Shown here: piece by piece, positions 52,863 to 62,858 of the stretch
How the letters are laid out: the number at the start of each line of letters is the position of its first letter
Numbering within the stretch: position 1 is the stretch's first letter
Assembly (NCBI GenBank): GCA_029259635.1
Contig: JAJDEU010000027.1
Span: 62,001-126,000 of the forward strand
Direction: 5' to 3'
Length of the DNA stretch: 64,000 nt
Source: Planctomycetota bacterium
GTDB taxonomy: Bacteria; Planctomycetota; UBA1135; GCA-002686595
The notes under the pieces: model-generated
Databases searched by the model: none
What the model was told of the DNA's origin: nothing
What the model saw: the letters and a program-made list of their open reading frames with translations, nothing else
Translations under genes and position numbers: made by a program

Positions 52863-53510
52863 ATGGAGAACTCATCCAAAATCTTCTACGCCGCGTTGGC
52901 CGTGCTGGTGCTCGGTGCCCATGGCGCAGGCCTGGCGAGCGCTGGCGCAGAGGGCTTGGCCTTCGGCCTGTTCGCTTCGCTGACGCTCGGTGGCGCCTTG
53001 GTCTGCATCTGGGAGCGCTCGGTTGTCCGAAGCGCCTTCTCCCTGATGGCGACCTTCATCGGCATCGCGGGGCTCTTCCTGCTCCTGACCGCCGACTTCC
53101 TCGCGATGGCGCAAATTCTGATCTACGTCGGCGGCATCCTCGCGCTGATTCTGTTCGGTGTCATGCTCACGCCGCCGGACATGGAGGAGCGCAAGCTCCC
53201 GCGCGTGCTCTCCGGTCTGGTCCTGATCGGCGGCGGATTCGCCTGGGTCGGGATGCAAGTCGCCGACTCCGCTCACTTCGCCACGCGGGCCGCCGACGCT
53301 TCGCTTGAAGGCGTCAACAACGCCAAGCGCATCGGCGTCGGCTTCTTGGCCGCCGACCAATACGTCGTGGCTTTCGAGCTGGCCGCCGTCGTGTTGACGG
53401 TCGCGCTGGTCGCCGCGGTCTACATCGCACGCCGTCGTCGAGTGGATCTCGAGCCGGCCGCCGCTGGCGAGCTCACCGGTTACGACGCATCGAATGGAGG
53501 AGACGCTTAA
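52863..53510 (+). CDS. nuoJ: NADH-quinone oxidoreductase subunit J
   Basis: 215 residues with five helices. FLAMAQILIYVGGILALILFGVML is the conserved third-helix block with the pi-bulge region. The last base of its stop is the first base of the nuoK ATG. Confidence 0.94.
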   Translation: MENSSKIFYAALAVLVLGAHGAGLASAGAEGLAFGLFASLTLGGALVCIWERSVVRSAFSLMATFIGIAGLFLLLTADFLAMAQILIYVGGILALILFGVMLTPPDMEERKLPRVLSGLVLIGGGFAWVGMQVADSAHFATRAADASLEGVNNAKRIGVGFLAADQYVVAFELAAVVLTVALVAAVYIARRRRVDLEPAAAGELTGYDASNGGDA

Positions 53511-53812
53511 TGGGTCTCGAAGCTTATGTCGCGGTTTCTGCGGGCCTCTTCGCCCTCGGCATCATCGCCATCATCGTTCGCCGCAACGTGCTCTACGTGC
53601 TGATGGGGATCGAGATGATCCTCAACGCGGCCAACATCAACTTCGTCGCGTTCAGTCACTTTCAAGGCGACTCGCTCGACGGTCGGATGTTCGCGATCTT
53701 CACGATCATCCTCGCCGCTGCGGAGGCGGCCGTCGCTCTCGCGATCGTCCTGAACGTGTTCCACCTGTACGACTCCATCAAGCCCAGCGACGCCGACTTG
53801 CTGCGCGAGTAG
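53510..53812 (+). CDS. nuoK: NADH-quinone oxidoreductase subunit K
   Basis: 100 residues, three helices, the normal size. VLMGIEMILNAANINFVAFS contains the conserved glutamate of helix 2. Starts on the final base of nuoJ. Confidence 0.96.
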   Translation: MGLEAYVAVSAGLFALGIIAIIVRRNVLYVLMGIEMILNAANINFVAFSHFQGDSLDGRMFAIFTIILAAAEAAVALAIVLNVFHLYDSIKPSDADLLRE

Positions 53813-53831
53813 ATCGCGCACCCCATCAGAT

Positions 53832-56204
53832 ATGGCACTCATGGAGTTCAATCCGGAAGTTGACTTTCCGCTGTTGATGGCCGTCCTGGCCATCCCGGTG
53901 ACGGCCTTCATTCTGCAGATCGCGTTCGGGAAGAAGCTGCCGCGCCAAGGAGACTGGCTTCCGACGACGGGCATGTTCGGCGTGATGTGTATCACGGTGT
54001 ACCTCGCGTTCAAAGCGATCACGGCGGCCTACCACACGGGCGGTGATGGCGAAGAGCACGCGGCGCTCGACTTCTTGTGGAGCTCGCCCGACGCGGGTTT
54101 CCAGTTCAAGTGGCTCTTCGACAGCGCGAAGGACGCAGGCCCGCTCAACGTTGTCGCCGGCATTCTGTACGACCCACTCGGCGCGGTCATGCTCGCGGTC
54201 GTCGGCATCGTCTGCTTCTGCGTGCACCTCTTCTCGATGGGGTACATGGCTGGCGACCGTCGCTACCACATCTTCTTCGCGAACATCAGCCTGTTCAGCT
54301 TCGCGATGCTGGGCCTGGTCCTCTCGGACAACATCCTCTTCCTGTTCATCTTCTGGGAGATCATGGGCTTGATGAGCTATCAGCTCATCGGTCACTTCTC
54401 CCAAGATCCGAGCGTGCCCTTCTTCCACAAGTGGGCCACCTGGGCGAGCAAGAAGGCCTTCCTGACGACGCGCATCGGCGACTGCCTCTTGTTCGTCGGG
54501 TTGTTCATCTTCTACCGCAACTTCAATCTCGCGTGGGAGGCCTCCGCCACTCTCCAGCAGGCGATGCCGGACTTCCAGCCGCTGCTCTTCACGGACATGT
54601 GGGAGATGGGCCGCCTGATCGTCGCGCAAAACGGCGGCGAGTTCCCGGCCTGGATGACCTTGGGTGGCCTGTGCGCCTTCGGCGGAACGATCGGTAAGTC
54701 GGCTCAGTTCCCGCTGCACATCTGGCTGCCGGACGCGATGGCTGGTCCGACGCCCGTCTCCGCGATGATCCACGCGGCGACCATGGTTGCGGCCGGCGTC
54801 TTCTTGCTCGGGCGTATGTACCCGCTGATGAGCCCTGAAGTCCTGAACGTCGTCACCGTCATCGGTGCGATCACGGCGCTCTTCGCCGCCACCATCGGAA
54901 TGGTGGTGTACGACCTGAAGGCGGTGCTCGCCTACTCGACCATCTCGCAGCTCGGCTTCATGGTCACGGCCGTAGGTCTCGGCGGACTGACCGCCGGCAT
55001 GTTCCACATGGTTACGCACGCCTTCTTCAAGGCTTGCCTGTTCCTGTCCGCCGGCTCCGTCATTCACGGCTGCCACCACGTGCAGGACATGCGACTGATG
55101 GGCGGCGTGCGCAAGTACATGCCGATCACCTTCGTCTGCATGCTCGTCTGCACCTTGGCGATCGCGGGAGTGCCGTTCTTCAGTGGCTTCTACTCGAAGG
55201 ACATGATCATCCTCGCCGGTTGGGCGGGCGTGCTCGATCCGGCGCACGGTGGGTGGATCCCTGCCTTCGCGCTCGCGTCGCTGGCCATTGCCGCGATGAT
55301 GACGGCCTTCTACATGTTCCGGCTGATCTTCATGACCTTCTTCGGTGAGTACCGCGGAAATCAAAAGCAGCACATGTACACCGAGCAGATCGCGCTCGAG
55401 GGTCTCGAAGGTCCGCCGCTGCACGGTCACGATGATGATCACGGCGACGATCACGGGCATGACGATCACAGTGATGCCGATCACCACGGTCACGACGATC
55501 ACGGCGGGACGCCGCACGAGTCGCCGTGGCCGATCGTCGTGGCGATCAGCATCCTGGCCTTCCTCGGAATGTTCGGCGGGCACTTCTGGTTGGCGGATCC
55601 GGGACACCTAATTCATCCGACGCACTCCGAGCCTTGGTTCACCAAGCTCGCGACGCCGGAGTCGATGTATGGACCTGAGGTCGGTGCCTGGGCAACCACG
55701 AAGATCTCCGAAGGCATTCACAACCACGACAGCGACCTCGCTCACAGCTCCCACGCCTATGCGGTCGGGCTCTCGCTCACCGTCGCCTCGCTCGGCATTC
55801 TCCTCGCGTGGTTCCTCTACGTGCGCCGTCGCGATCTCCCGAACGTCATCGCGACCAAGCTCGGCCCGATCTACACGCTCGTCCGCCGTCGCTACTTCAT
55901 CGACGAGATCGCAACGGCCTGTTTCATCAAGCCCACGATGCAGCTCTGCACCGTCTTCAAGACGATCGACGAGCGCATCATCGATGGCTTCGTGCTGCTC
56001 AACGGCGCGATCCACCACAAGCTCGCGTTCTTCTGGACCTGGATCGACAAGACCGTTGTCGACGGGCTCGTGAACTTCGTCGGGCTTCTCTCTCAGGCTT
56101 TCGGAGCGGCTTTCCGCCTGCTCCAGACTGGCCGCATTCAACAGTACGCAGCCTTCGCCGTCGGCGGAGGCCTCCTCGTGGCCGCCTGGCTCATCCTGAG
56201 CTAA
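53832..56204 (+). CDS. nuoL: NADH-quinone oxidoreductase subunit L with His/Asp-rich loop
   Basis: 790 residues, longer than the usual 610-680. The proton-pump core is normal: FWEIMGLMSYQLIGH, SAQFPLHIWLPDAMAGPTPVSA, IHAATMVAAGVFLL and the long C-terminal lateral helix. A hydrophilic loop at about 530-562 is made almost only of His, Asp and Gly (HGHDDDHGDDHGHDDHSD is part). It lies between two membrane helices and looks like a metal-binding stretch, of unknown use. Spacing to nuoM is 91 bases. Confidence 0.95.
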   Translation: MALMEFNPEVDFPLLMAVLAIPVTAFILQIAFGKKLPRQGDWLPTTGMFGVMCITVYLAFKAITAAYHTGGDGEEHAALDFLWSSPDAGFQFKWLFDSAKDAGPLNVVAGILYDPLGAVMLAVVGIVCFCVHLFSMGYMAGDRRYHIFFANISLFSFAMLGLVLSDNILFLFIFWEIMGLMSYQLIGHFSQDPSVPFFHKWATWASKKAFLTTRIGDCLLFVGLFIFYRNFNLAWEASATLQQAMPDFQPLLFTDMWEMGRLIVAQNGGEFPAWMTLGGLCAFGGTIGKSAQFPLHIWLPDAMAGPTPVSAMIHAATMVAAGVFLLGRMYPLMSPEVLNVVTVIGAITALFAATIGMVVYDLKAVLAYSTISQLGFMVTAVGLGGLTAGMFHMVTHAFFKACLFLSAGSVIHGCHHVQDMRLMGGVRKYMPITFVCMLVCTLAIAGVPFFSGFYSKDMIILAGWAGVLDPAHGGWIPAFALASLAIAAMMTAFYMFRLIFMTFFGEYRGNQKQHMYTEQIALEGLEGPPLHGHDDDHGDDHGHDDHSDADHHGHDDHGGTPHESPWPIVVAISILAFLGMFGGHFWLADPGHLIHPTHSEPWFTKLATPESMYGPEVGAWATTKISEGIHNHDSDLAHSSHAYAVGLSLTVASLGILLAWFLYVRRRDLPNVIATKLGPIYTLVRRRYFIDEIATACFIKPTMQLCTVFKTIDERIIDGFVLLNGAIHHKLAFFWTWIDKTVVDGLVNFVGLLSQAFGAAFRLLQTGRIQQYAAFAVGGGLLVAAWLILS

Positions 56205-56295
56205 AGCGCGTCGCGCAATCTCCCTTTCACAGCATCCGCACAGCGTTGAAGACCGCTTCGACAACTCTCTCCGCTCCTAGTCGTTCCACCATCCA

Positions 56296-57825
56296 ATGGC
56301 CGAATTCCCCCTCCTAAGCTGGATCACGTTCATTCCCCTCATCGGGATGGCGCTGCTTCTGCTGGTGCCGAAGAACAACAAGACCGCCATCAAAGCGGTG
56401 AGTCTTGTTGCAACGGCGATCCCCCTCGTCCTGGCGACCTGGCTCTACTTCGGTCTGTTCGATAAGACGACGGCCGACCTTCAGTGGAAGGAGCGCGTCG
56501 ACTGGATCCCGCTGATGAAGATCCAGTACTTCATCGGAATCGACGGCCTGTCCCTGTCGCTGGTGTGGTTGACGACGCTGCTGCTCTTCCTCGCCGTGCC
56601 GCTGAGTTTCTCGATCTCGAAGACGCCCAAGGCCTTCTTCGCACTCTTGCTCCTTCTCGAAGTCGGTATCCTCGGCGTGTTCGTCTCGCAGGACTACTTC
56701 CTGTTCTACGTCTTCTGGGAGATCATGCTGCTCCCGATGTACTTCCTGATCGGGATCTGGGGCGGTCCGCGTCGGGAGTACGCGGCGATCAAGTTCTTCC
56801 TCTACACGCTCGCCGGCTCGGTCTTGATGCTGGTCGCGGTGATCGCGCTGCGCATCGATACGGGCAGCTTCTCTATTCCCTACATGATGGACCTCGCGGG
56901 CCAGGGCCTCTTGACCGGCGCGAACCTGCCCGGCGGCGGCGAGCTGCTCGGCATGGAGTTCGGCACCTGGATCTTCTGGTTCCTGTTCGTCGGCTTCGCG
57001 ATCAAGGTTCCGGTCTTCCCCTTCCACACTTGGCTGCCCGACGCGCACGTTCAAGCGCCGACGTCGATCTCGGTCATCCTGGCCGGCATCCTCTTGAAGC
57101 TCGGCGGTTACGGCATGATCCGCGCCTGCTTCCCGCTGGTTCCGGAGACCTTCCGCGAAAACTGTTCGGTGCTCGCCATCCTGGGCGTGATCTCGATCGT
57201 TTATGGAGCGTATGTCGCCCTCGGGCAGACCGACTTCAAGCGAATGGTGGCGTACAGCTCCGTGTCGCACATGGGTTACGTGCTGCTCGGCTTTGCCGCG
57301 CTGACGGAGTGGGGCTACTACGGCGCTGCGACGCAGATGTTCAATCACGGCACGAGCTCGGCTGTCATGTTTATGGTCGTCGGAGTGATCTACGACCGAG
57401 CGCATCACCGCGACCTCAACGGCTTCGGTGGCATCGCGCAGGTCATGCCACGCTACTGGGCGATGACGACGCTGTGCTTCTTTGCGGCGATGGGCTTGCC
57501 CGGTTTGGCCGGCTTCATCTCGGAAGCGCTGACCCTCTACGGCGCCTTCATCGCGGATGACCCCACGTTCAAGATCTACGTCTTCATCTCGATGATGGGC
57601 TTGGTATTGACGGCGGCCTTCCTGCTCTACGCCATCCAGCGCGTCTTCCTCGGTGACCTGAACGAGAAGTACAAGGATTACAAGGACATGAGCGGGCGCG
57701 AGATTTTCTGCCAGGCTCCGCTGCTCTTCCTCTGCGTTCTCTTGGGCGTGTTCCCGTACTTGCTGCTCGACTGGATGGAGCCGAGCGTTGTTCAGCTCGT
57801 CGAATTCCTCGCGACCCAAGGCTGA
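56296..57825 (+). CDS. nuoM: NADH-quinone oxidoreductase subunit M
   Basis: 509 residues, about fourteen helices. FWEIMLLPMYFLIGIWGG, FPFHTWLPDAHVQAPTSISV and KRMVAYSSVSHMGYVLLG are the antiporter-like signatures with the expected Glu, Lys and His. The ATG at 56296 follows a short gap after nuoL. Confidence 0.96.
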   Translation: MAEFPLLSWITFIPLIGMALLLLVPKNNKTAIKAVSLVATAIPLVLATWLYFGLFDKTTADLQWKERVDWIPLMKIQYFIGIDGLSLSLVWLTTLLLFLAVPLSFSISKTPKAFFALLLLLEVGILGVFVSQDYFLFYVFWEIMLLPMYFLIGIWGGPRREYAAIKFFLYTLAGSVLMLVAVIALRIDTGSFSIPYMMDLAGQGLLTGANLPGGGELLGMEFGTWIFWFLFVGFAIKVPVFPFHTWLPDAHVQAPTSISVILAGILLKLGGYGMIRACFPLVPETFRENCSVLAILGVISIVYGAYVALGQTDFKRMVAYSSVSHMGYVLLGFAALTEWGYYGAATQMFNHGTSSAVMFMVVGVIYDRAHHRDLNGFGGIAQVMPRYWAMTTLCFFAAMGLPGLAGFISEALTLYGAFIADDPTFKIYVFISMMGLVLTAAFLLYAIQRVFLGDLNEKYKDYKDMSGREIFCQAPLLFLCVLLGVFPYLLLDWMEPSVVQLVEFLATQG

Positions 57826-57844
57826 TCCAACAAGAAACGATCCT

Positions 57845-59380
57845 GTGGAAACCAGCTATATAGCAGAGATGGGGCGCATCGCGCCGGAGATCGTCCTGAC
57901 GCTTCTGTCGATGGTCGTCTTGACGTGGGACCTCGTGACCAAAGGGCGCGACTCGCGCCAGGTCGGCTATCTTTCCCTCGCCGGGCTTGCGATCGTCGGC
58001 TACTTGCTGATCGATCAGTGGAACGGTCTGCGCAACGCAGGCATCAGTGCGGAGCCGACGCCGGTCTTCGCGATGATGACGATCGACACTTTTGGAATCT
58101 TCTTCAAGCTGTTCACCGTCGGCTCGCTCGCCGCGGTGATGCTCTTCGTGCTCTCGGACAAGCGCGAGCGCAAGCACGGCGTCGGGGAGTACTACTTCCT
58201 ACTCCTGGGCGCGGGCATCGGGATCTTCTTCATGGTCAGCACGAGCAACCTGCTGCTCTTGATGCTGGGCCTGGAGTTGCTATCGCTCGCGAGCTATTCG
58301 CTCTCCGGCTTTCACAAGAGCGAAAAGCGCTCCGCCGAAGCCTCGCTGAAGTACGTGATCTTCGGCGGCCTCTCCGCCGGCATCATGCTGTACGGAATCA
58401 GCCTGCTGTACGGCCTGACCGGAACGATCGACCTGATCGAGATGGGCACCGGCGACGGAACGAGCTGGCCCGTCGGACTCGCCGCGCAGTTTGCCTACAA
58501 CCCCGCGCCCGTCGCGATTGCGATCGTCCTGATCTTCGCCGGCTTTGCCTACAAGGTATCGGTCGTGCCGTTCCACTTCTGGACGCCCGACGTCTATGAG
58601 GGAGCGCCGACTCCGGTCACGACCTTCCTCGCCGTTGCGTCCAAGGCAGCCGGCTTCGCCGTGCTCCTTCGCTTCGTCGGCTTGTTGTTCATGGCAGAGG
58701 GCGTCGACGCCACCGTCGCCGCCTACGGCGATCGCATCGGGATGCTGCTCGCCATCATGGCCGCGATCACGATGACGCTCGGCAACCTGTCCGCTCTGCG
58801 CCAGGCCAGCATGAAACGCATGCTCGCCTACTCGTCCATCGCGCACGCCGGCTACGTGCTCATGGGTCTCGCGGTGATGACGCCCGAGGGTTTCTCGGCA
58901 GCGATGTACTACCTCGGCGCCTACTACCTGATGAACCTCGGCGCATTCGGCTTCTTGCTCTACTTCGAGGGTGTCACCGGCAGCGAAGAGATCGACTCGC
59001 TCAAGGGCATGGGTTGGAAAGCGCCGCTCGTTTCGATCGCCATGGTCGCCTTCCTCGTGAGCCTGACCGGCTTGCCGCCGACCGTCGGTTTCGTCGGGAA
59101 GTACCTGCTCTTCGTGCAAGGCATCGAGGCCGGCTACGGTTGGCTCGTCATCATCGCGGCACTGAACAGCGTCGTCTCGCTCTTCTACTACTTCCGCATC
59201 GCGAAGGCCTTGTTCCTCTCGGAGCCCGCCGAGCGCTCCGTCGCTCCCCAGCCGATCCTCACGGGATTCCTCGCGATTCTCGCGGTCGGCACGATTCTGT
59301 TCGGCATCTACACGGCGCCGCTGCAGAGCTGGGCCGACAGCGGAACCGCGAGCCTCGAACTCGTCAACTCCGCGAAGTAG
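57845..59380 (+). CDS. nuoN: NADH-quinone oxidoreductase subunit N
   Basis: 511 residues from GTG 57845, 19 bases after nuoM; ATG 57869 is an alternative. LLLLMLGLELLSLASYSLSGFHK, VVPFHFWTPDVYEGAPTPVTTFLAV and KRMLAYSSIAHAGYVLMGL are typical. It is the last gene of the operon. No nuoE, nuoF or nuoG gene precedes or follows in the window. Confidence 0.96.
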   Translation: METSYIAEMGRIAPEIVLTLLSMVVLTWDLVTKGRDSRQVGYLSLAGLAIVGYLLIDQWNGLRNAGISAEPTPVFAMMTIDTFGIFFKLFTVGSLAAVMLFVLSDKRERKHGVGEYYFLLLGAGIGIFFMVSTSNLLLLMLGLELLSLASYSLSGFHKSEKRSAEASLKYVIFGGLSAGIMLYGISLLYGLTGTIDLIEMGTGDGTSWPVGLAAQFAYNPAPVAIAIVLIFAGFAYKVSVVPFHFWTPDVYEGAPTPVTTFLAVASKAAGFAVLLRFVGLLFMAEGVDATVAAYGDRIGMLLAIMAAITMTLGNLSALRQASMKRMLAYSSIAHAGYVLMGLAVMTPEGFSAAMYYLGAYYLMNLGAFGFLLYFEGVTGSEEIDSLKGMGWKAPLVSIAMVAFLVSLTGLPPTVGFVGKYLLFVQGIEAGYGWLVIIAALNSVVSLFYYFRIAKALFLSEPAERSVAPQPILTGFLAILAVGTILFGIYTAPLQSWADSGTASLELVNSAK

Positions 59381-59471
59381 TCTTACCGTGTCGCACCAAT
59401 CGCCGCCGATTTCGCGGTGAACCTCAGCAACCCGCGAAGCGGTTTCGCCACTTCGCGGAGTCGACGGTCGA

Positions 59472-61448
59472 CTACGGCAGGAAGTCGACACGCACGGCGT
59501 TGGTGAAGCCGAAGTTGCCGGAAAGGCTGGCGTCCCGGTAGAGGATCTGAACGTAGGTGCTGACCGGTCCGCCGCCTCCAGTGATGGGGCCGATCTCAAG
59601 GGCGCCGGCAGCGTCCGTTTTGCCAAGCCCGATGAGAGTTCCGGGTGTCGGAACCAACATCGCTTCTCCGAAGGGGGTGGGGTTGTAGGTGTTGCCGACC
59701 AGTGCCCAGGCGCGAGTATTCGGCTTGGCGCCGTCGACTCGGAGCATGGCAGTTTGCCCGGTTCCCAGTGGCTCACCACAGACGCTGAGGCTTGCGGTTC
59801 CCGGTCCGCCGAAGCCGAGGTCGGTTGAGCAAGAGGACTCAGATGTGAGCAAGCAGGCGGAAAACTCTGAAGTTGCGCCGAGCGGTTCGTGAGTAGCGGT
59901 GCTCGTCACCATCCAACCGGATGGTGCGGCTGCAACCAACCCGCTGAAGCTGGTCTGGCCGAATCCATCCGTAGCGACGCTGATCGTTCCGAGCGGGAGC
60001 TCGCCCTCGCCGAACCCATTCGGGTTGCAGCTTGAAGATGCGAAGAACTCGAGCGTGTAGGTCTGCAGTGGGGCGGAGCTCAGCGTGCCGGAAACGCGAG
60101 TACCTCCACCCTCGATCGAGGCGGTATCCAGGACCGGGAAGTTCTGCAGTCCGTTCGCGCCGGTGTCGGCGTCTTGATCGTCGTTGGGAGATATTCCAAG
60201 AGCCGAATTGGCCGGGATCAGATCGATTCCAAGCCAGACCAAGCTGCCGGCCGAGATGCCGTTGCCGTAGATCGAGTTGCCCGCAATGCGAACGTTCGGG
60301 ATCACTCTGCCAACCGTGATGCCGCTGAAGTAGTGACCTGCGACCGTGTTGCCTTCGCCGGGACCGTAGCCTCCAAATCGAATGTCGGTGTAGGTGCTGA
60401 AGGCGTTGTAGCCGATGTCGACTCCCCACACGCTCGGAAGCGTAGGCGCGCCCGATGCGTCGAGACCGATTGTGTTCCCAACGATCTCGATGTCGGAGCC
60501 GCTACCATCGAAGAAGATGGCATGGCCCCAGAGCGTACCAGCGTAGTGCGGGGCTTGCCCGCGACCGAGAATGCCTGCGATCAGATTGTTGCGGACGACG
60601 GTGCCCACGTTGCCATCAGCAAACTTGATCCCGACGTTGGAGAACATGTTGCCCTGGCTCATGCCATCCGGCGTAGTTCCGATGTAGTTGTTTTCGATGA
60701 GCGTGTTCTGGGTCTGGAAGAGTTCGATATCGGTGCCGGAGGGGATGCCCTCGCTATTTGTTGTTCCGTACCCTGTGATGAAGTTGCGGTCCGCGAGCGT
60801 AGGGCCACCTATTCGGTTTCCCGTTGAGCTCCAGATGCGTACCCGTTGCATCGTGTTTCCGGTGACCGTGTTGAAGTTGCCGCCACTGATCTTGATCGTT
60901 CCGGCCAGGTTTCGATCGATAAGATTGTTATCGCCGAAGACATCGATGTGCATGCCGCCCGTGTTCCCGACGACCTCTGAGTTCGAGCAGGACAGGCCAA
61001 ATGCTCCTGAATCGAAGCCGATCAGCGAACTGTTGTCCGCGAGCAGATAGAGAGTGCAGCCATACAACGCGACTTCGTTTCCGTCTGGATTCGTGTCGCC
61101 GGTAAAGGCCGTCTGCGTCGTACCGTCGATCGTGACGGAGTCGAACGCGCGGAAGTCCAGAAAGTTGTTCAGGACTGCGCGTCCGGGTAAGACGAATTGC
61201 AGGGTCCATTCCGACTGCGGAATGGCGAACGCAATTGTCTGGTGGCCGGGAGTATTGTCCGTGGCGAGGAGAGCTTCATTGAATGAGATCTTGCCGTCCG
61301 GACCCGGCAAATCCGCGATGGTCCCTGTTGAGGAGTTGATGTCGATATCGTTGGAGGACGTGGTGACCGTTACCGTTTGTGCGCTTGCGGTCGTGCACAA
61401 GAGTGAGAGTGCTAGGAGCGCGGAGAAGAGTTTCTGAGGGGAGTTCAT
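59472..61448 (-). CDS. Secreted right-handed beta-helix protein
   Basis: 658 residues from ATG 61448. The signal peptide is KLFSALLALSLLCTTASAQ. Parallel beta-helix repeats with N-rich turns run through the middle (NSEVVGNTGGMHIDVFGDNN, NTLIENNYIGTTPDG, NVRIAGNSIYGNG). The C-terminal part has beta-rich domains with GGPGTASLSVCGEPLGTGQTA. No catalytic residues of a polysaccharide lyase can be named by eye. It is exported, either a surface carbohydrate-binding or structural protein. It converges with nuoN. Confidence 0.8.
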   Translation of the reverse strand: MNSPQKLFSALLALSLLCTTASAQTVTVTTSSNDIDINSSTGTIADLPGPDGKISFNEALLATDNTPGHQTIAFAIPQSEWTLQFVLPGRAVLNNFLDFRAFDSVTIDGTTQTAFTGDTNPDGNEVALYGCTLYLLADNSSLIGFDSGAFGLSCSNSEVVGNTGGMHIDVFGDNNLIDRNLAGTIKISGGNFNTVTGNTMQRVRIWSSTGNRIGGPTLADRNFITGYGTTNSEGIPSGTDIELFQTQNTLIENNYIGTTPDGMSQGNMFSNVGIKFADGNVGTVVRNNLIAGILGRGQAPHYAGTLWGHAIFFDGSGSDIEIVGNTIGLDASGAPTLPSVWGVDIGYNAFSTYTDIRFGGYGPGEGNTVAGHYFSGITVGRVIPNVRIAGNSIYGNGISAGSLVWLGIDLIPANSALGISPNDDQDADTGANGLQNFPVLDTASIEGGGTRVSGTLSSAPLQTYTLEFFASSSCNPNGFGEGELPLGTISVATDGFGQTSFSGLVAAAPSGWMVTSTATHEPLGATSEFSACLLTSESSCSTDLGFGGPGTASLSVCGEPLGTGQTAMLRVDGAKPNTRAWALVGNTYNPTPFGEAMLVPTPGTLIGLGKTDAAGALEIGPITGGGGPVSTYVQILYRDASLSGNFGFTNAVRVDFLP

Positions 61449-62079
61449 GATTGTTCTTGAGGCTTCTTGATGTCGTTTGAGTGACGAAGCTTTGGGGGAA
61501 GACTCGAGTCGATGGAGACTGTTCTCTCGATGTCGGTCCTTCCCTGTCGGCACACAACTCCGGGCGCATCGGAGCCTTCGTTTGATCCTAGATCCTCAAC
61601 TCTCGTCTTCGCGATCATCCAAGTGTCGTAGTCGCTGCTCGCGATTGACGTACCGCCGCGAGTTGCTGCTAGGGAGCGCGGGATGCAATTCGAACACAAC
61701 CGCGCGCCTTAAGAACAGAGTCGGAGTTTGGAGTTCCGTTCGTCCAAGATTCGGAATCGTTCGTCCAGGAATTGGAAAAGAGGGGGAGCGGCCCGCGGCG
61801 AAACTCGATTCTCAGGTCGGGATGCGCCCCTTCACTGAAGTGACGAGCTTCTTCTTGCCGTGGGCCGACCTTCTCTCGCAAGCGTCATGCCCTGTGGGCG
61901 CGATGATGTAGCGCTCCTGCTTTGAGCCCAGCGCAGAAACTTGCACAGCAATTGTCCGCACTAGCCGGTCTTCGCTCGTCTGGCGAGCTAGCGAGCAACG
62001 TTTCTATTAAGCGCAGGCGCACGAAATTCGGAGGTATGGAAATCCGCCCCCCCCTGTCGAGCGCACGCAGGCTGCGCGG
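61449..62079. other. 631-bp region without recognised gene
   Basis: It holds the promoter of the beta-helix gene and sequence 3' of the methyltransferase gene. No frame has a convincing protein. A near-direct repeat, TTCGTCCAAGATTCGGAAT then TTCGTCCAGGAATTGG, lies at about 61740-61777. Nothing else was recognised. Confidence 0.4.
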
Positions 62080-62769
62080 TCAGCTCTTCGTCGCGCGCAT
62101 CCACAGCGCACCGGCAGCGTGGGTGTCGACCTTCGTCTGCCAGTCGGGCGTCCACTCGTTCGCCTCGAAGGCGGACTCGTCGCCGGGGCCCGCGGGGTCG
62201 ACGACGCGCTCGGTTTCGAAGGATCCGAAGCCGGCTTTTTCAAACGCGGCCTGCCACTCGGCGATCGAGAGGTAGTGCATGTCGACGCCGGTGTGGTCGG
62301 CCCAGACCTTCGTGCCGGGGCGCTCGGCATAGAAGTCGATCACGATATCGACGCGGCCGCCGGGCTTGAGCACGCGGAAGAGTTCCGCGAGCGACTTGTC
62401 GAGATCCACGGCGTAGTACATGGCCTCCATCGAGAAGGCGCGAGAGAAATGCTCGTCGGCGAACTCGAGGGCTTCGAATGTACCGACGTCGTAGCGCGCT
62501 CGAATGGTGTAGCTGTGGAGCTCCTCCGCTTTCGCAATCATCTCGGGCGCCACGTCGATTCCGATCGCCTGAACGCCGGGTGCGGCTTGCGCGAGCTGAC
62601 GCGTTGCCCAGCCATTGCCGCAGCCGAGATCGAGGACGGTGTCGCCAGCTTTGAGCTCGAGCTTGGGCATCACCTGCGCGATGGTGATTCCGTGGGAAGC
62701 CTCCATGCGCTCGGCGTCGCCCTTTTGGGCCCACTGATCGAAGGTCTCGCGTAGTCTGTCGTGGCTCAT
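62080..62769 (-). CDS. Class I SAM-dependent methyltransferase
   Basis: 229 residues from ATG 62769. Motif I VLDLGCGNGWATRQLA is near residues 45-60, followed by IGIDVAPEMIAKAEE, then an FSRAFSMEAMYYAVD block. It is of the UbiE/Methyltransf_11 type. The substrate is unknown. It lies 89 bases downstream of the GT4 gene, in the same direction. Confidence 0.85.
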   Translation of the reverse strand: MSHDRLRETFDQWAQKGDAERMEASHGITIAQVMPKLELKAGDTVLDLGCGNGWATRQLAQAAPGVQAIGIDVAPEMIAKAEELHSYTIRARYDVGTFEALEFADEHFSRAFSMEAMYYAVDLDKSLAELFRVLKPGGRVDIVIDFYAERPGTKVWADHTGVDMHYLSIAEWQAAFEKAGFGSFETERVVDPAGPGDESAFEANEWTPDWQTKVDTHAAGALWMRATKS

Positions 62770-62858
62770 TGGAGTGGTGGAGTGTCGGATTCTGGGTCAA
62801 AAGCGGCGCTAACTCTACAAAGCGGAGCGCCGATGCGCTGCCCCCGGCGAGCGCGCTC

